A model generated the notes under the pieces. It saw nothing but the letters and a program-made list of their open reading frames with translations. It was not told the DNA's origin and made no database searches. This document shows positions 27,398 to 36,349 of a DNA stretch of 64,000 nucleotides, piece by piece. Position 1 is the first letter of the stretch. Each line of letters opens with the position of its first letter. The DNA is from Marinibium conchae (GTDB lineage Bacteria > Pseudomonadota > Gammaproteobacteria > Enterobacterales > Alteromonadaceae): the NCBI RefSeq assembly GCF_015595035.1, contig NZ_JADNRN010000001.1:1054001-1118000 (forward strand), written 5' to 3'. A program made the translations under genes and the position numbers.

Positions 27398-28903
27398 ATG
27401 ATGACAATTGAAATAAAAGTTCCCGTATTACCTGAATCTGTTGCTGACGCTACTGTAGCGACTTGGCACGTCAAAGCTGGTGAGACCGTAACACGCGATC
27501 AAAATCTTGTAGATATCGAGACAGATAAAGTAGTATTGGAAGTAGTAGCACCAGCAGACGGCGTATTAGCTGAAATATTGCATAATGACGGCGACACTGT
27601 ATTAGGTGAACAAGTCATCGGAAGAGTAGAAGAAGGTGCAAGTGCGTCGGCTCCTACAACAACTGCAGCCCCTGCTGAGAGCGCCTCTAGTGCTTCTCAG
27701 GCTAGTGGTAGCAAAACTATGATAAAAGTGCCAGTGTTACCTGAATCTGTTGCTGACGCTACTATTGCCACATGGCATGTTCAGCCTGGCGAAGCTGTTA
27801 CCCGAGATCAAAATTTAGTCGACATCGAAACTGATAAAGTTGTGCTTGAAGTCGTTGCTCCTGCTGATGGTTCTATCAGTGAGTATCTTGCACAAGAAGG
27901 CGAGACAGTATTGGCTGAGGCCGACATCGCTGTTTTTGTAGAAGGTGGGGCTGCTCCAGCCTCTGCGCCACAGGCCGCTGCTCCGGCAAGTGAAGCTGCA
28001 GCGAAAGAAGCTGATAACGATGCATTGAGTCCATCAGTTCGTCGTTTGTTAGCCGAAAAAGGTATCGATGCAAACAAAATCGTGGGTACTGGTAAAGGCG
28101 GCAGAATCACGAAAGAAGACGTTGAGAAGCACTTGAAAGCACCTGCAGCGGCTCCGGCAGCGAAGAGTGCCAGCGCTGAAACTCCTTCAGTAGCGGCGGG
28201 TGAACGCACCGAAAAGCGTGTTCCAATGACTCGCTTGCGCAAAACGATTGCGAACCGCCTACTTGAAGCTAAAAATTCTACGGCGATGTTAACAACCTTT
28301 AATGAAGTTAACATGAAGCCAATCATGGATCTGCGCAAACAATATCAAGAGAGCTTTGAAAAGCGTCACGGTATTCGTTTAGGCTTTATGTCATTTTATG
28401 TTAAAGCGGTAACAGAGGCACTTAAGCGCTTCCCGGAAGTAAACGCATCAATTGATGGCGACGATATTTGCTATCACAATTATTTCGATATTTCGATTGC
28501 TGTTTCTACACCAAGAGGCTTGGTCACGCCAATACTACGTGATACAGATGCTTTGGGCATGGCAGGTGTCGAGAAGGGAATTAAAGAGTTAGCCTTGAAG
28601 GGGCGCGACGGTAAGTTGGCTATGTCCGATTTACAAGGCGGTAACTTCACTATAACCAACGGTGGTGTGTTCGGCTCATTAATGTCGACACCTATTATCA
28701 ATCCACCACAAAGCGCAATTTTGGGCATGCATAAGATTCAAGATCGCCCAATGGCCGTGAATGGTAAAGTTGAAATTTTACCAATGATGTATCTTGCACT
28801 GTCTTATGACCACAGAATCATTGATGGTAAAGAGTCAGTAGGGTTTTTGGTAACTGTTAAAGAAATGTTAGAAGACCCTACGCGTTTGTTACTTGATGTG
28901 TAA
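27398..28903 (+). CDS. sucB: 2-oxoglutarate dehydrogenase E2 (dihydrolipoyl succinyltransferase) with two lipoyl domains
   Basis: Core of the 2-oxoglutarate dehydrogenase complex, transferring succinyl groups to CoA. There are two lipoyl domains, each with the [18 protein letters not shown] signature, with lipoylated lysines K44 and K147. These are joined by an Ala/Pro/Ser-rich linker (about 80-106). A peripheral subunit-binding domain (about 206-243, [26 protein letters not shown]) and the catalytic acyltransferase (about 270-501, with [11 protein letters not shown]) follow. E. coli SucB has one lipoyl domain (about 405 residues); this one has 501. Start: ATG-ATG at 27398/27401 after AAGGAA. 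Confidence 0.97.
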   Translation: MMTIEIKVPVLPESVADATVATWHVKAGETVTRDQNLVDIETDKVVLEVVAPADGVLAEILHNDGDTVLGEQVIGRVEEGASASAPTTTAAPAESASSASQASGSKTMIKVPVLPESVADATIATWHVQPGEAVTRDQNLVDIETDKVVLEVVAPADGSISEYLAQEGETVLAEADIAVFVEGGAAPASAPQAAAPASEAAAKEADNDALSPSVRRLLAEKGIDANKIVGTGKGGRITKEDVEKHLKAPAAAPAAKSASAETPSVAAGERTEKRVPMTRLRKTIANRLLEAKNSTAMLTTFNEVNMKPIMDLRKQYQESFEKRHGIRLGFMSFYVKAVTEALKRFPEVNASIDGDDICYHNYFDISIAVSTPRGLVTPILRDTDALGMAGVEKGIKELALKGRDGKLAMSDLQGGNFTITNGGVFGSLMSTPIINPPQSAILGMHKIQDRPMAVNGKVEILPMMYLALSYDHRIIDGKESVGFLVTVKEMLEDPTRLLLDV

Positions 28904-29006
28904 ACAACAAGTAAATACATTAGTTTGAAATCAAAAAGACAGGTGATAGGCTTCTTATCAACTGTCAAATTGCTGAGTATGTGATACTATTCGGCGCAGT
29001 AAAATC

Positions 29007-29051
29007 AAGTCGCCTTAGCTGTTCTTTAAGAACATCGACTGGCGGCTTTTC
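29007..29051 (+). terminator. Nested hairpin between sucB and sucC (terminator or attenuator)
   Basis: An outer stem AAGTCGCC (29007-29014) with GGCGGCTT (29041-29048), one G-U pair, encloses a perfect inner stem TGTTCTT (29020-29026) / AAGAACA (29028-29034). A short TTTT follows. It may end sucAB transcripts or lower transfer into sucCD, or process the message. Confidence 0.45.
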
Positions 29052-29077
29052 TCTTAAATAAAATCGGATAAATCAAC

Positions 29078-30244
29078 ATGAATTTGCATGAATACCAAGG
29101 CAAACAATTATTCAAAGAATATGGTTTGCCAGTATCTGAAGGATACGCTGCTGAGACTCCTGAAGAGGCAGTGAAAGCTGCTGACGCCATTGGCGGAGAC
29201 GAGTGGGTAGTTAAGTGTCAAGTACACGCAGGCGGTCGCGGAAAAGCGGGCGGTGTTAAGTTAGTAAAAGACAAAGCAGACATTAAAGCGTTTGCTGAAA
29301 ACTGGCTTGGCAAAAACCTTGTAACTTACCAAACAGATGAAAATGGTCAGCCTGTTAGCCGAATTCTTGTTGAATCATGCACTGACATCGACCAGGAACT
29401 TTATCTTGGTGCGGTTGTTGATAGAACGTCTCGCAGAATTGTTTTCATGGCATCTACCGAAGGTGGTGTTGAAATCGAAACTGTTGCCGAGGAAACACCT
29501 GAAAAGATTTTGAAAGCAGAAGTTGATCCTCTGGTAGGCGCTCAACCTTTCCAAGCTCGCGAAATTGCATTTAAACTTGGCCTCAAAGGTGTTCAAGTTC
29601 GTCAGTTCACTAACATCTTCATGGGTTTAGCGAAAATGTTCGAAGACCTCGACTTAGCGCTTATTGAAATCAACCCATTAGTAATCAAAGCGGACGGCGA
29701 CTTGCACTGTCTTGACGCTAAACTTGGCGTAGATAGCAACGCGCTATATCGTCAAAAGAAAGTCGCTGAGATGAACGATCCTTCACAAGAAGATGCTCGC
29801 GAAGCACATGCGGCGAAATTCGAACTGAACTATGTTGCTCTTGATGGCAACGTTGGCTGTATGGTTAACGGTGCTGGCCTTGCAATGGGAACAATGGATA
29901 TTGTTAACCTACATGGCGGTAGCCCAGCTAACTTCCTTGACGTTGGCGGCGGTGCAACTAAAGAACGTGTTGCTGAAGCATTCAAAATTATCCTATCTGA
30001 TAGCAATGTTAAAGCGGTTCTCGTTAACATATTTGGTGGTATTGTTCGTTGTGACATGATTGCTGAAGGTATCATTGGTGCGGTTAAAGAAGTGGGCGTG
30101 AACGTACCAGTAGTTGTGCGTTTGGAAGGTACAAACGCAGAATTGGGCCGTGAAGTTCTTGCTGGTTCAGACCTGGATATCATTGCTGCTGAGTCGTTAA
30201 CAGACGCAGCTCAAAAAGTTGTTGCTGCTGCGGAGGGCAAATAA
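29078..30244 (+). CDS. sucC: Succinyl-CoA synthetase beta subunit (ADP-forming)
   Basis: With SucD it makes ATP (or GTP) from succinyl-CoA. The 388 residues start with the canonical [20 protein letters not shown]. An ATP-grasp domain ([35 protein letters not shown]) is followed by the C-terminal CoA-ligase domain ([28 protein letters not shown]). The stop overlaps the sucD ATG by one base (TAATG). Confidence 0.98.
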   Translation: MNLHEYQGKQLFKEYGLPVSEGYAAETPEEAVKAADAIGGDEWVVKCQVHAGGRGKAGGVKLVKDKADIKAFAENWLGKNLVTYQTDENGQPVSRILVESCTDIDQELYLGAVVDRTSRRIVFMASTEGGVEIETVAEETPEKILKAEVDPLVGAQPFQAREIAFKLGLKGVQVRQFTNIFMGLAKMFEDLDLALIEINPLVIKADGDLHCLDAKLGVDSNALYRQKKVAEMNDPSQEDAREAHAAKFELNYVALDGNVGCMVNGAGLAMGTMDIVNLHGGSPANFLDVGGGATKERVAEAFKIILSDSNVKAVLVNIFGGIVRCDMIAEGIIGAVKEVGVNVPVVVRLEGTNAELGREVLAGSDLDIIAAESLTDAAQKVVAAAEGK

Positions 30245-31116
30245 TGTCAGTATTAATCAATAAAGACACAAAAGTTATATGCCAAGGTTTCACCGGTGGC
30301 CAAGGAACATTCCATTCTGAGCAAGCTATAGCTTACGGTACGCAAATGGTGGGTGGTGTTACACCTGGTAAAGGTGGTACCGAGCATTTGGGTCTTCCAG
30401 TCTTCAACACCGTTCGCGAAGCAGTTGAAGCAACGGGCGCAACGGCATCTGTTATCTACGTACCTGCTGCTTTCTGTAAAGATTCAATTGTTGAAGCGGT
30501 TGATGCGGGTATCGAACTAGTGGTTTGTATTACAGAGGGTATCCCAACAATCGATATGCTTTACGTAAAAGAATACGTAAATCAGAAGGGTGCTCGTATG
30601 ATCGGACCTAACTGTCCGGGTGTTATCACTCCGGGAGAGTGTAAGATTGGTATCATGCCTGGCCATATCCACAAACCTGGTAAAGTGGGTATCGTTTCAC
30701 GCTCTGGTACGCTTACCTACGAAGCAGTTAAACAAACAACTGATGAAGGTTTTGGTCAATCAACCTGTGTTGGTATTGGTGGTGATCCGATCCCTGGTTC
30801 TAACTTCATCGACGTTTTGAAGCTTTTCCAAGAAGATCCAGCTACCGAAGCCATTGTTATGATTGGTGAGATTGGTGGTACAGCCGAAGAAGAAGCTGCA
30901 GCTTTCATTAAAGACAATGTTACTAAGCCTGTCGTTTCTTATATTGCTGGTGTTACAGCTCCAGCAGGTAAGCGTATGGGGCACGCTGGTGCAATCATCG
31001 CTGGCGGTAAAGGTACGGCTGACGAGAAATTTAAAGCATTAGAAGCTGCTGGTGTTAAAACCGTTCGTTCTCTTGCCGATATCGGTAAAGGTCTGCGTGA
31101 AATCACAGGCTGGTAA
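30244..31116 (+). CDS. sucD: Succinyl-CoA synthetase alpha subunit
   Basis: Carries the phosphorylated histidine, H247 in [16 protein letters not shown], and the CoA-binding Rossmann domain ([19 protein letters not shown]). 290 residues, full length. It is translationally coupled to sucC by a 1-base overlap and closed by a strong terminator, ending the core TCA cluster. Confidence 0.98.
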   Translation: MSVLINKDTKVICQGFTGGQGTFHSEQAIAYGTQMVGGVTPGKGGTEHLGLPVFNTVREAVEATGATASVIYVPAAFCKDSIVEAVDAGIELVVCITEGIPTIDMLYVKEYVNQKGARMIGPNCPGVITPGECKIGIMPGHIHKPGKVGIVSRSGTLTYEAVKQTTDEGFGQSTCVGIGGDPIPGSNFIDVLKLFQEDPATEAIVMIGEIGGTAEEEAAAFIKDNVTKPVVSYIAGVTAPAGKRMGHAGAIIAGGKGTADEKFKALEAAGVKTVRSLADIGKGLREITGW

Positions 31117-31163
31117 TTATACGGCCATTTAGGAGCGCATTTACTACGCTGCTGAACAATACT

Positions 31164-31203
31164 AAAACTGTCTTTCATATTAGGTGAAAGGCAGTTTTTT
31201 TTT
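31164..31203 (+). terminator. Terminator of sucCD
   Basis: AAAACTGTCTTTCA (31164-31177) pairs with TGAAAGGCAGTTTT (31185-31198; one U-G), and nine T in a row follow the stem base. Confidence 0.88.
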
Positions 31204-31371
31204 GCATGATTGTTATTACATTGTATTCTTTAAGCTGACTTACCTTCATTACGCCTCCTATTTTTAATATTGTCTCATTTATGTTTTATTTCCATATAAA
31301 ACATGTGTTTACGGTCTATTTGCCCATTTGTTTCTCAGCTCATTTGTTAATTTAATGTTGAATAAATTATG

Positions 31372-31385
31372 TGAATACGTATGCA
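31372..31385. promoter_or_regulatory. LacI-type operator copy 1 (TGAATACGTATGCA)
   Basis: A 14-bp near-palindrome with central CG, as favoured by LacI-family proteins. It lies 121 bp upstream of the first TonB receptor start. The identical 14-mer recurs at 36186 and 56951, and a close variant at 48033. Confidence 0.7.
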
Positions 31386-31506
31386 TAAGTTTGTGTTTTC
31401 ATTGGCGTAACGCTTACTATCCCGACATCAAATTCAATCATGCTTTCTAAAAGTAGTGATGAAGGCGTAAAGATTATTTGGAACACAACACAAAGGGACC
31501 TTCCTA

Positions 31507-34317
31507 ATGAAAACTTTTAAACCTAACCTTATCAAGCTGGCGTTTATATCAAGCGGTTTGGCTTTTGGTATGAATGCTTTGGCTGTACAAGAAGCGTCTA
31601 ACTCTGACGAAGATGAAGTCGTCGAGATAATTGAAGTCACTGGTATTCGTGCCAGTCTTCAAAAAGCACAATCAATTAAAATGACTGAATCTTCGATTGT
31701 CGAAGTGGTTACGGCTGAAGACATCGGTAAGTTGCCCGATTCAAGTATCGCTGAATCTATTGCTCGCTTGCCAGGCATCGCAGCTCAACGTTTAGATGGG
31801 CGTGCGAGTTCAATATCCATTCGTGGCTTGGGCGAGAATTTCAGTGCTGCCACTTTTAACGGCCGTGAACAAGTCTCGTTAGGCGATAACCGTGGCGTAG
31901 AGTTCGATGTCTATCCTTCGGAAATAATGAATGAAGTGGTTGTTTATAAAACGCCAGAAGCATCACTTATCACCCAAGGAATAGGTGGTACTATCGATAT
32001 GCGTACTGTTAAGCCTCTGGCTTTCGGTAAAGAAAGTATTTCTTTTACGCTTCGAGGTGAACATAACGATATTGGCGCACTTAACCCAGATGGTGAAGAT
32101 ACCGGTATTCGCGGAAGTGTTTCATACATCAATCAATTTGCTGACGATACTGTGGGTATAGCTTTAGCCTATGCACACATGAGTTCACCCAATAATGAAG
32201 AACGTTTCAATACTTGGGGTTATCCGACTAATGATGACGGTGTGAGCGTAGTAGGTGGTTTCAAGCCATTCGTTCGTTCTGCCGAGTTAACGCGTGATAC
32301 TTTAATGGGCGTGATTGAAATCGCCCCATCTGATGATTTACAAATAAATCTTGATGCGCTTTATATCGACTTTAAAGATGACCAGGTGCTTCGTGGTCCA
32401 GAAATTCCAGCAGCATGGGGTGACGCAGGCATTACAGTGACTGACAGTGCAGATGGTTTTGCGAGAACTGGTACTATCGGCTCTGATACTTCACCTGTAG
32501 GTGTTGTAATTCGTAACGACGTTACGATTCGTGAAGCCGACCTGATCGCTCTAGGCGCCAATGTTGAGTATTCACTTAATGACAACCTTACACTTGAATT
32601 TGATGCCGCTTATTCAAAAGTTGACCGCCAAACATGGTCTTTAGAAGCTTATGCAGGTTCTGGCCGTGGGCCAGATGATCGCCAACCAGAGACTATTGAC
32701 TTCACGCTAATTGATGGCAACACCGGTGTTGATTTTGATCCTGACCTTAACTATGGTGACGACAGCGTTATTCAACTTGGTAACCCACAGGGATGGGGCT
32801 GGGGCAACCTAATCGATCCTAATAGTGATAACGACCAAGATGGTTTCATCAACACACCCACTGTTGAAGATGAACTGACAACACTGAAAGCCGCTGCACA
32901 ATACGTATTCGATGACGGCATGATATCCAGTGTTGATATGGGTATTAACTTCAGTGATAGAACAAAAACGCGTGATGATACCGGTGTATTCTTAACACTT
33001 CCTGGTGCGATAGATGCGCTTGGTAATGTTATTCCTGGCTATCGTATGCCTATTCCGGATGAATACCGTTTACCGAATGTATCTCTTGATTTTATCGGTT
33101 TTGGCGAGCAAGTTGCCTTTGATTCTTTCCGTTTTTGGCAAGACGGAAACTACCTAGAGTTTGATTCAGCAATCACTGACCCTGGCCGCGCTCAAAATAC
33201 TTGGGTTGTGAACGAAGAAGCACTCACGTTTTATGTTAAAGCCAACCTAGATACAGAAATTGGCAACATGCCTGTTCGTGGTAACTTCGGTGTGCAAGTT
33301 GTGCAACTTGATCAAAGCTCGACGGGAAGTTCTTCTCGCCGACTAGATGATAGAACCTTAGATATTCAACCTACTTCAGGCGGTGATAAATATACGGAAG
33401 TACTTCCTAGTGTTAACTTGATTGCGGAAGTAGCTGATGACCAAATGGTACGTGTAGGTCTTGCTAGAACAATGTCTCGTTCACGTATGGATCGCATGAA
33501 CGCAAGTTCAGGTGATTTATCCTATAGCGAGCAAACAAATATTTGGTCTGGTAGTGTGGCAAACCCGCAACTTCGCCCGGTAATGGCCGATCAATTTGAT
33601 ATTACCTACGAAAATTACTTCCATGAAGAAGGATACTTTGCCGCGGCATATTTCTACAAGTCTTTGTCTAACTGGCAACAACAGGCAGGACGTTTAGTAG
33701 ATACGTCAGATTTAACACCACCGTCTGGGCAACCAGTTGCACCATTTGGTGTATTAAACTCTTGGAATAACTTGGGTGAAGGGCAAATTTCAGGCCTTGA
33801 ATTGAGCTTATCCTTAAACGGTTCATTGTTCTCTGATAGCCTTGAAGGCTTCGGTGGTATCTTCTCCGCTACTTTCTTAGACAGTGAATTAGAGTATTCT
33901 GTCGAAGTACCATCTGACCTATCTGGTGGTGTAACGACACTTGATTTTGATGAGCCTGTACCTGGCTTATCCGAAGAAGTGTTTAATGCGACTGTTTACT
34001 ATGAAAAATCTGGTTTTCAAGCCCGTGTAAGTTGGAGAAGTCGTTCTGATTTCTTAGGTGAAGTAGCAGGTTTGAGCTTAGTTAGACAACCAGTTAATGT
34101 TCAGGGTAGCGATTTAGTTGATGCTCAGATTTCTTATGATTTCAGTGAGTCGGGTATTGAAGGTCTTGACGGCCTAACCGTAACGTTACAGGCGCAAAAT
34201 TTAACTGACGAAGAGTTTGTTACTGAACACAGTGCCACCGACAACACTGCCCTTGACATTCGTGATGTTCAGCGCTTTGGTCGTAACTTCTTGTTCGGTG
34301 TAAGTTACAAGTTCTAG
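31507..34317 (+). CDS. TonB-dependent receptor, Caulobacter type
   Basis: An outer-membrane gated channel of 936 residues for a large solute, here most likely alpha-glucan oligosaccharides. It has a signal peptide (about 1-26, ending MNALA), then an acidic stretch and a TonB-box-like EIIEVTGIRASLQKAQ. The plug domain (about 55-170) has IRGLGENFSAATFNGREQ and FDVYPSEIMNEVVVYKTPEASL. The beta-barrel ends in the aromatic FGVSYKF. This is the layout of the TIGR01782-type receptors common in Caulobacter and Alteromonadales. Operator copy 1 lies upstream, and a terminator separates it from the halogenase-like gene. Substrate assignment is from context. Confidence 0.93.
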   Translation: MKTFKPNLIKLAFISSGLAFGMNALAVQEASNSDEDEVVEIIEVTGIRASLQKAQSIKMTESSIVEVVTAEDIGKLPDSSIAESIARLPGIAAQRLDGRASSISIRGLGENFSAATFNGREQVSLGDNRGVEFDVYPSEIMNEVVVYKTPEASLITQGIGGTIDMRTVKPLAFGKESISFTLRGEHNDIGALNPDGEDTGIRGSVSYINQFADDTVGIALAYAHMSSPNNEERFNTWGYPTNDDGVSVVGGFKPFVRSAELTRDTLMGVIEIAPSDDLQINLDALYIDFKDDQVLRGPEIPAAWGDAGITVTDSADGFARTGTIGSDTSPVGVVIRNDVTIREADLIALGANVEYSLNDNLTLEFDAAYSKVDRQTWSLEAYAGSGRGPDDRQPETIDFTLIDGNTGVDFDPDLNYGDDSVIQLGNPQGWGWGNLIDPNSDNDQDGFINTPTVEDELTTLKAAAQYVFDDGMISSVDMGINFSDRTKTRDDTGVFLTLPGAIDALGNVIPGYRMPIPDEYRLPNVSLDFIGFGEQVAFDSFRFWQDGNYLEFDSAITDPGRAQNTWVVNEEALTFYVKANLDTEIGNMPVRGNFGVQVVQLDQSSTGSSSRRLDDRTLDIQPTSGGDKYTEVLPSVNLIAEVADDQMVRVGLARTMSRSRMDRMNASSGDLSYSEQTNIWSGSVANPQLRPVMADQFDITYENYFHEEGYFAAAYFYKSLSNWQQQAGRLVDTSDLTPPSGQPVAPFGVLNSWNNLGEGQISGLELSLSLNGSLFSDSLEGFGGIFSATFLDSELEYSVEVPSDLSGGVTTLDFDEPVPGLSEEVFNATVYYEKSGFQARVSWRSRSDFLGEVAGLSLVRQPVNVQGSDLVDAQISYDFSESGIEGLDGLTVTLQAQNLTDEEFVTEHSATDNTALDIRDVQRFGRNFLFGVSYKF

Positions 34318-34371
34318 CATGTGTAAGGTGCTTAATTAGCACTGAAATACAACATAGCTAATGACTTTATT

Positions 34372-34402
34372 AAGAGCCACTTCACTTGAAGTGGCTCTTT
34401 TA
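34372..34402 (+). terminator. Terminator after the first TonB receptor
   Basis: AAGAGCCACTTCA (34372-34384) and TGAAGTGGCTCTT (34387-34399) are perfect 13-bp arms with a 2-nt centre and a T run. Confidence 0.87.
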
Positions 34403-34479
34403 TTTGGAGAAGCGTTGCAGTCTCCAGTAAAGTATAGATATCGTAGGGTATTAACTAATTACGTAAAAGAAGACAGATT

Positions 34480-35955
34480 ATGAATGTAGTAATTGTTGGT
34501 GGCGGCTCTTCAGGTTGGATGACTGCGAGTATGCTAGCGAGGCTAGTTGGTAAACAACATCAAATCACCTTAATAGAGTCTGACGATGTAGCCACCGTTG
34601 GCGTTGGTGAAGCGACTATCCCGCCCATTGCCTACTTTAATAAAGTTTTAGGTATTAACGAAGCTGATTTCATTAAAAAAACCCAAGGTAGCTTTAAATT
34701 GGGTATTGAATTTGATGGTTGGAAGCAGGCTGGACATGTCTATATGCATGCTTTTGGCCGCATTGGCAAAGATATGGGAATGGCGGGTTTTCACCATACT
34801 TGGCTTCGTGGCAAAGCGGCGGGAATTGATAGTGACCTCTGGGATTACTCCCTAAATTACCAAGCGGCAAAAAATAATAAGTTTGGTTTTTTGCCTACTA
34901 TTCCGAATACGAAACTACCGGGTTTAGTACACGCTTATCATTTCGATGCTGGCTTGTATGCAAACTATCTGCGAGAGCTCAGCGAAGAAATGGGAGTAGT
35001 GAGAATAGAAGGCTTTATTTCTAGTGTAAACACGGCTCCTGTCAGTGGTTTCATCGAGAGTGTTAGCTTGCAATCTGGTGATGTCATCGAAGGTGACTTT
35101 TTTATCGACTGTAGTGGTTTTAGAGCGTTACTGATAGAGGGCGCCCTTAAAACCGGTTATGAAGACTGGCGACACTGGTTACCCTGCGACAGTGCAGTCG
35201 CGATGCCATGTGAAAGAGTTGATCCAATTATACCCTATACAAAGTCGATTGCGCATAAAGCTGGATGGCAATGGCGCATACCTCTGCAACATCGAACAGG
35301 AAATGGCCTTGTCTTCGCCAGTGAGTTCATGACAGATGAAGAGGCGATTGAGTACCTCAAAACAAATGTTGATGGAAAGCCTCTCGGCGAGCCTAGACTT
35401 ATCAAATTTAAAACCGGACGCAGAACTAAACAGTGGCACAAAAACTGTGTTGCTATTGGTTTATCAAGTGGTTTTCTGGAACCTCTTGAGTCTACCAGCC
35501 TGCATTTGGTTCAAAGTGCCATCGTGCGCTTGGTTAAAATGTTCCCACACAAACAAATGAATGAAGTACAAGTTGATGAATATAACCGTCAATCTAAGAT
35601 TGAATTTGAACGTATTCGCGACTTTATTATTCTTCATTATAAAGTGAATGGTCGCGATGAACCTTTTTGGCAGCGAATGAAAGACATGCCTATTCCAGAC
35701 AGCCTCGCCTTAAAAATAAGACTATTTGAGCAAACGGGTACTATTTTTCGCGAACAGGACGAGTTATTTACTGAGGCTGGTTGGCAACAAGTATTCATCG
35801 GGCAGGGAATAGAGCCTAGTTGCTATCACACTTTAGCAGACTCATTAAGTGAAGGGCAGCTTGAAGAGCTGCTACAAAACCTTAGCACTATTATGCAAGG
35901 CACTGCCGCACGACTGCCTGAACATAGTGATATTCTAGCTCAAATGACGAAATAA
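34480..35955 (+). CDS. Flavin-dependent (tryptophan) halogenase-family protein 1
   Basis: A 491-residue FAD enzyme of the tryptophan 7-halogenase family. It has the FAD motif VGGGSSGW (residues 6-13), a lysine at the catalytic position (K73 in GSFKLGIEF) and the halogenase motif W-x-W-x-I-P (GWQWRIP, 262-268) with RTGNGLVF after it. SSGFLEPLESTSLHLVQ is the chloride/FAD-loop region. Members of this family beside TonB receptors are common in Caulobacter, Xanthomonas and marine bacteria, and their natural substrates are mostly unknown. It lies 162 bp after the receptor, beyond a terminator, so its expression may depend on read-through or its own promoter. Confidence 0.88.
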   Translation: MNVVIVGGGSSGWMTASMLARLVGKQHQITLIESDDVATVGVGEATIPPIAYFNKVLGINEADFIKKTQGSFKLGIEFDGWKQAGHVYMHAFGRIGKDMGMAGFHHTWLRGKAAGIDSDLWDYSLNYQAAKNNKFGFLPTIPNTKLPGLVHAYHFDAGLYANYLRELSEEMGVVRIEGFISSVNTAPVSGFIESVSLQSGDVIEGDFFIDCSGFRALLIEGALKTGYEDWRHWLPCDSAVAMPCERVDPIIPYTKSIAHKAGWQWRIPLQHRTGNGLVFASEFMTDEEAIEYLKTNVDGKPLGEPRLIKFKTGRRTKQWHKNCVAIGLSSGFLEPLESTSLHLVQSAIVRLVKMFPHKQMNEVQVDEYNRQSKIEFERIRDFIILHYKVNGRDEPFWQRMKDMPIPDSLALKIRLFEQTGTIFREQDELFTEAGWQQVFIGQGIEPSCYHTLADSLSEGQLEELLQNLSTIMQGTAARLPEHSDILAQMTK

Positions 35956-36349
35956 TATTCAATAGATGTAAGTGTTATCTTACGAATCTGTAGTTGAAAG
36001 CGTTTACATCTATGAATTAACAAATTGCATACAAAACCCTCAATTAAATCTTTCCCCACGACGATAGTTAACTTATTACTGCAAGCTCCTTTAATCTTAT
36101 GTTTTTAATGCGGTTTTTTATGGCTCTTGCCCTTTGGTATTTTTATTTTGTTAACATGATGTAATTAATAATGTCAATCTCATTATGAATACGTATGCAC
36201 AAAATGTTAAATTTAGTAGCAAAAATGTAACATTTGTATCAAGTATAAATAGGCGTCGGTGCGCGTATGCGCATCATCCGAGAAAGTAGACTCAATAATG
36301 AGTGTATAACTTTGGTAAACGTCAACTTCAACACTTATGGGACATAACT
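35956..36349 (+). promoter_or_regulatory. Gap upstream of the second TonB receptor
   Basis: This 394-bp AT-rich region has no gene. It contains a 9-bp inverted repeat TAGATGTAA (35963-35971) / TTACATCTA (36004-36012), operator copy 2 (36186-36199), and a small GC-rich dyad TGCGC-GTAT-GCGCA (36260-36273) in the probable leader. Confidence 0.6.
36186..36199. promoter_or_regulatory. LacI-type operator copy 2 (TGAATACGTATGCA)
   Basis: Identical to copy 1 over all 14 bases, 150 bp upstream of the second TonB receptor start. It would control the receptor-pullulanase operon. Confidence 0.72.

Larger units (their letters stand above)
31117..31506 (+). promoter_or_regulatory. Gap between sucD and the first TonB receptor
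   Basis: This 390-bp stretch has no gene. It holds the sucD terminator (31164-31203), an AT-rich stretch, the operator-like TGAATACGTATGCA (31372-31385) and an untranslated leader of about 120 bp before the receptor gene. Confidence 0.7.

Noticed and set aside
27808-28338. Minus-strand open frame of 176 codons inside sucB
   Set aside because: It mirrors the Ala-rich linker of SucB and has no independent features.
34480-35955. Naming the halogenase-like genes as tryptophan 7-halogenase (prnA)
   Set aside because: Family motifs are present, but there is no pyrrolnitrin-type or indole pathway nearby, so the substrate cannot be named.
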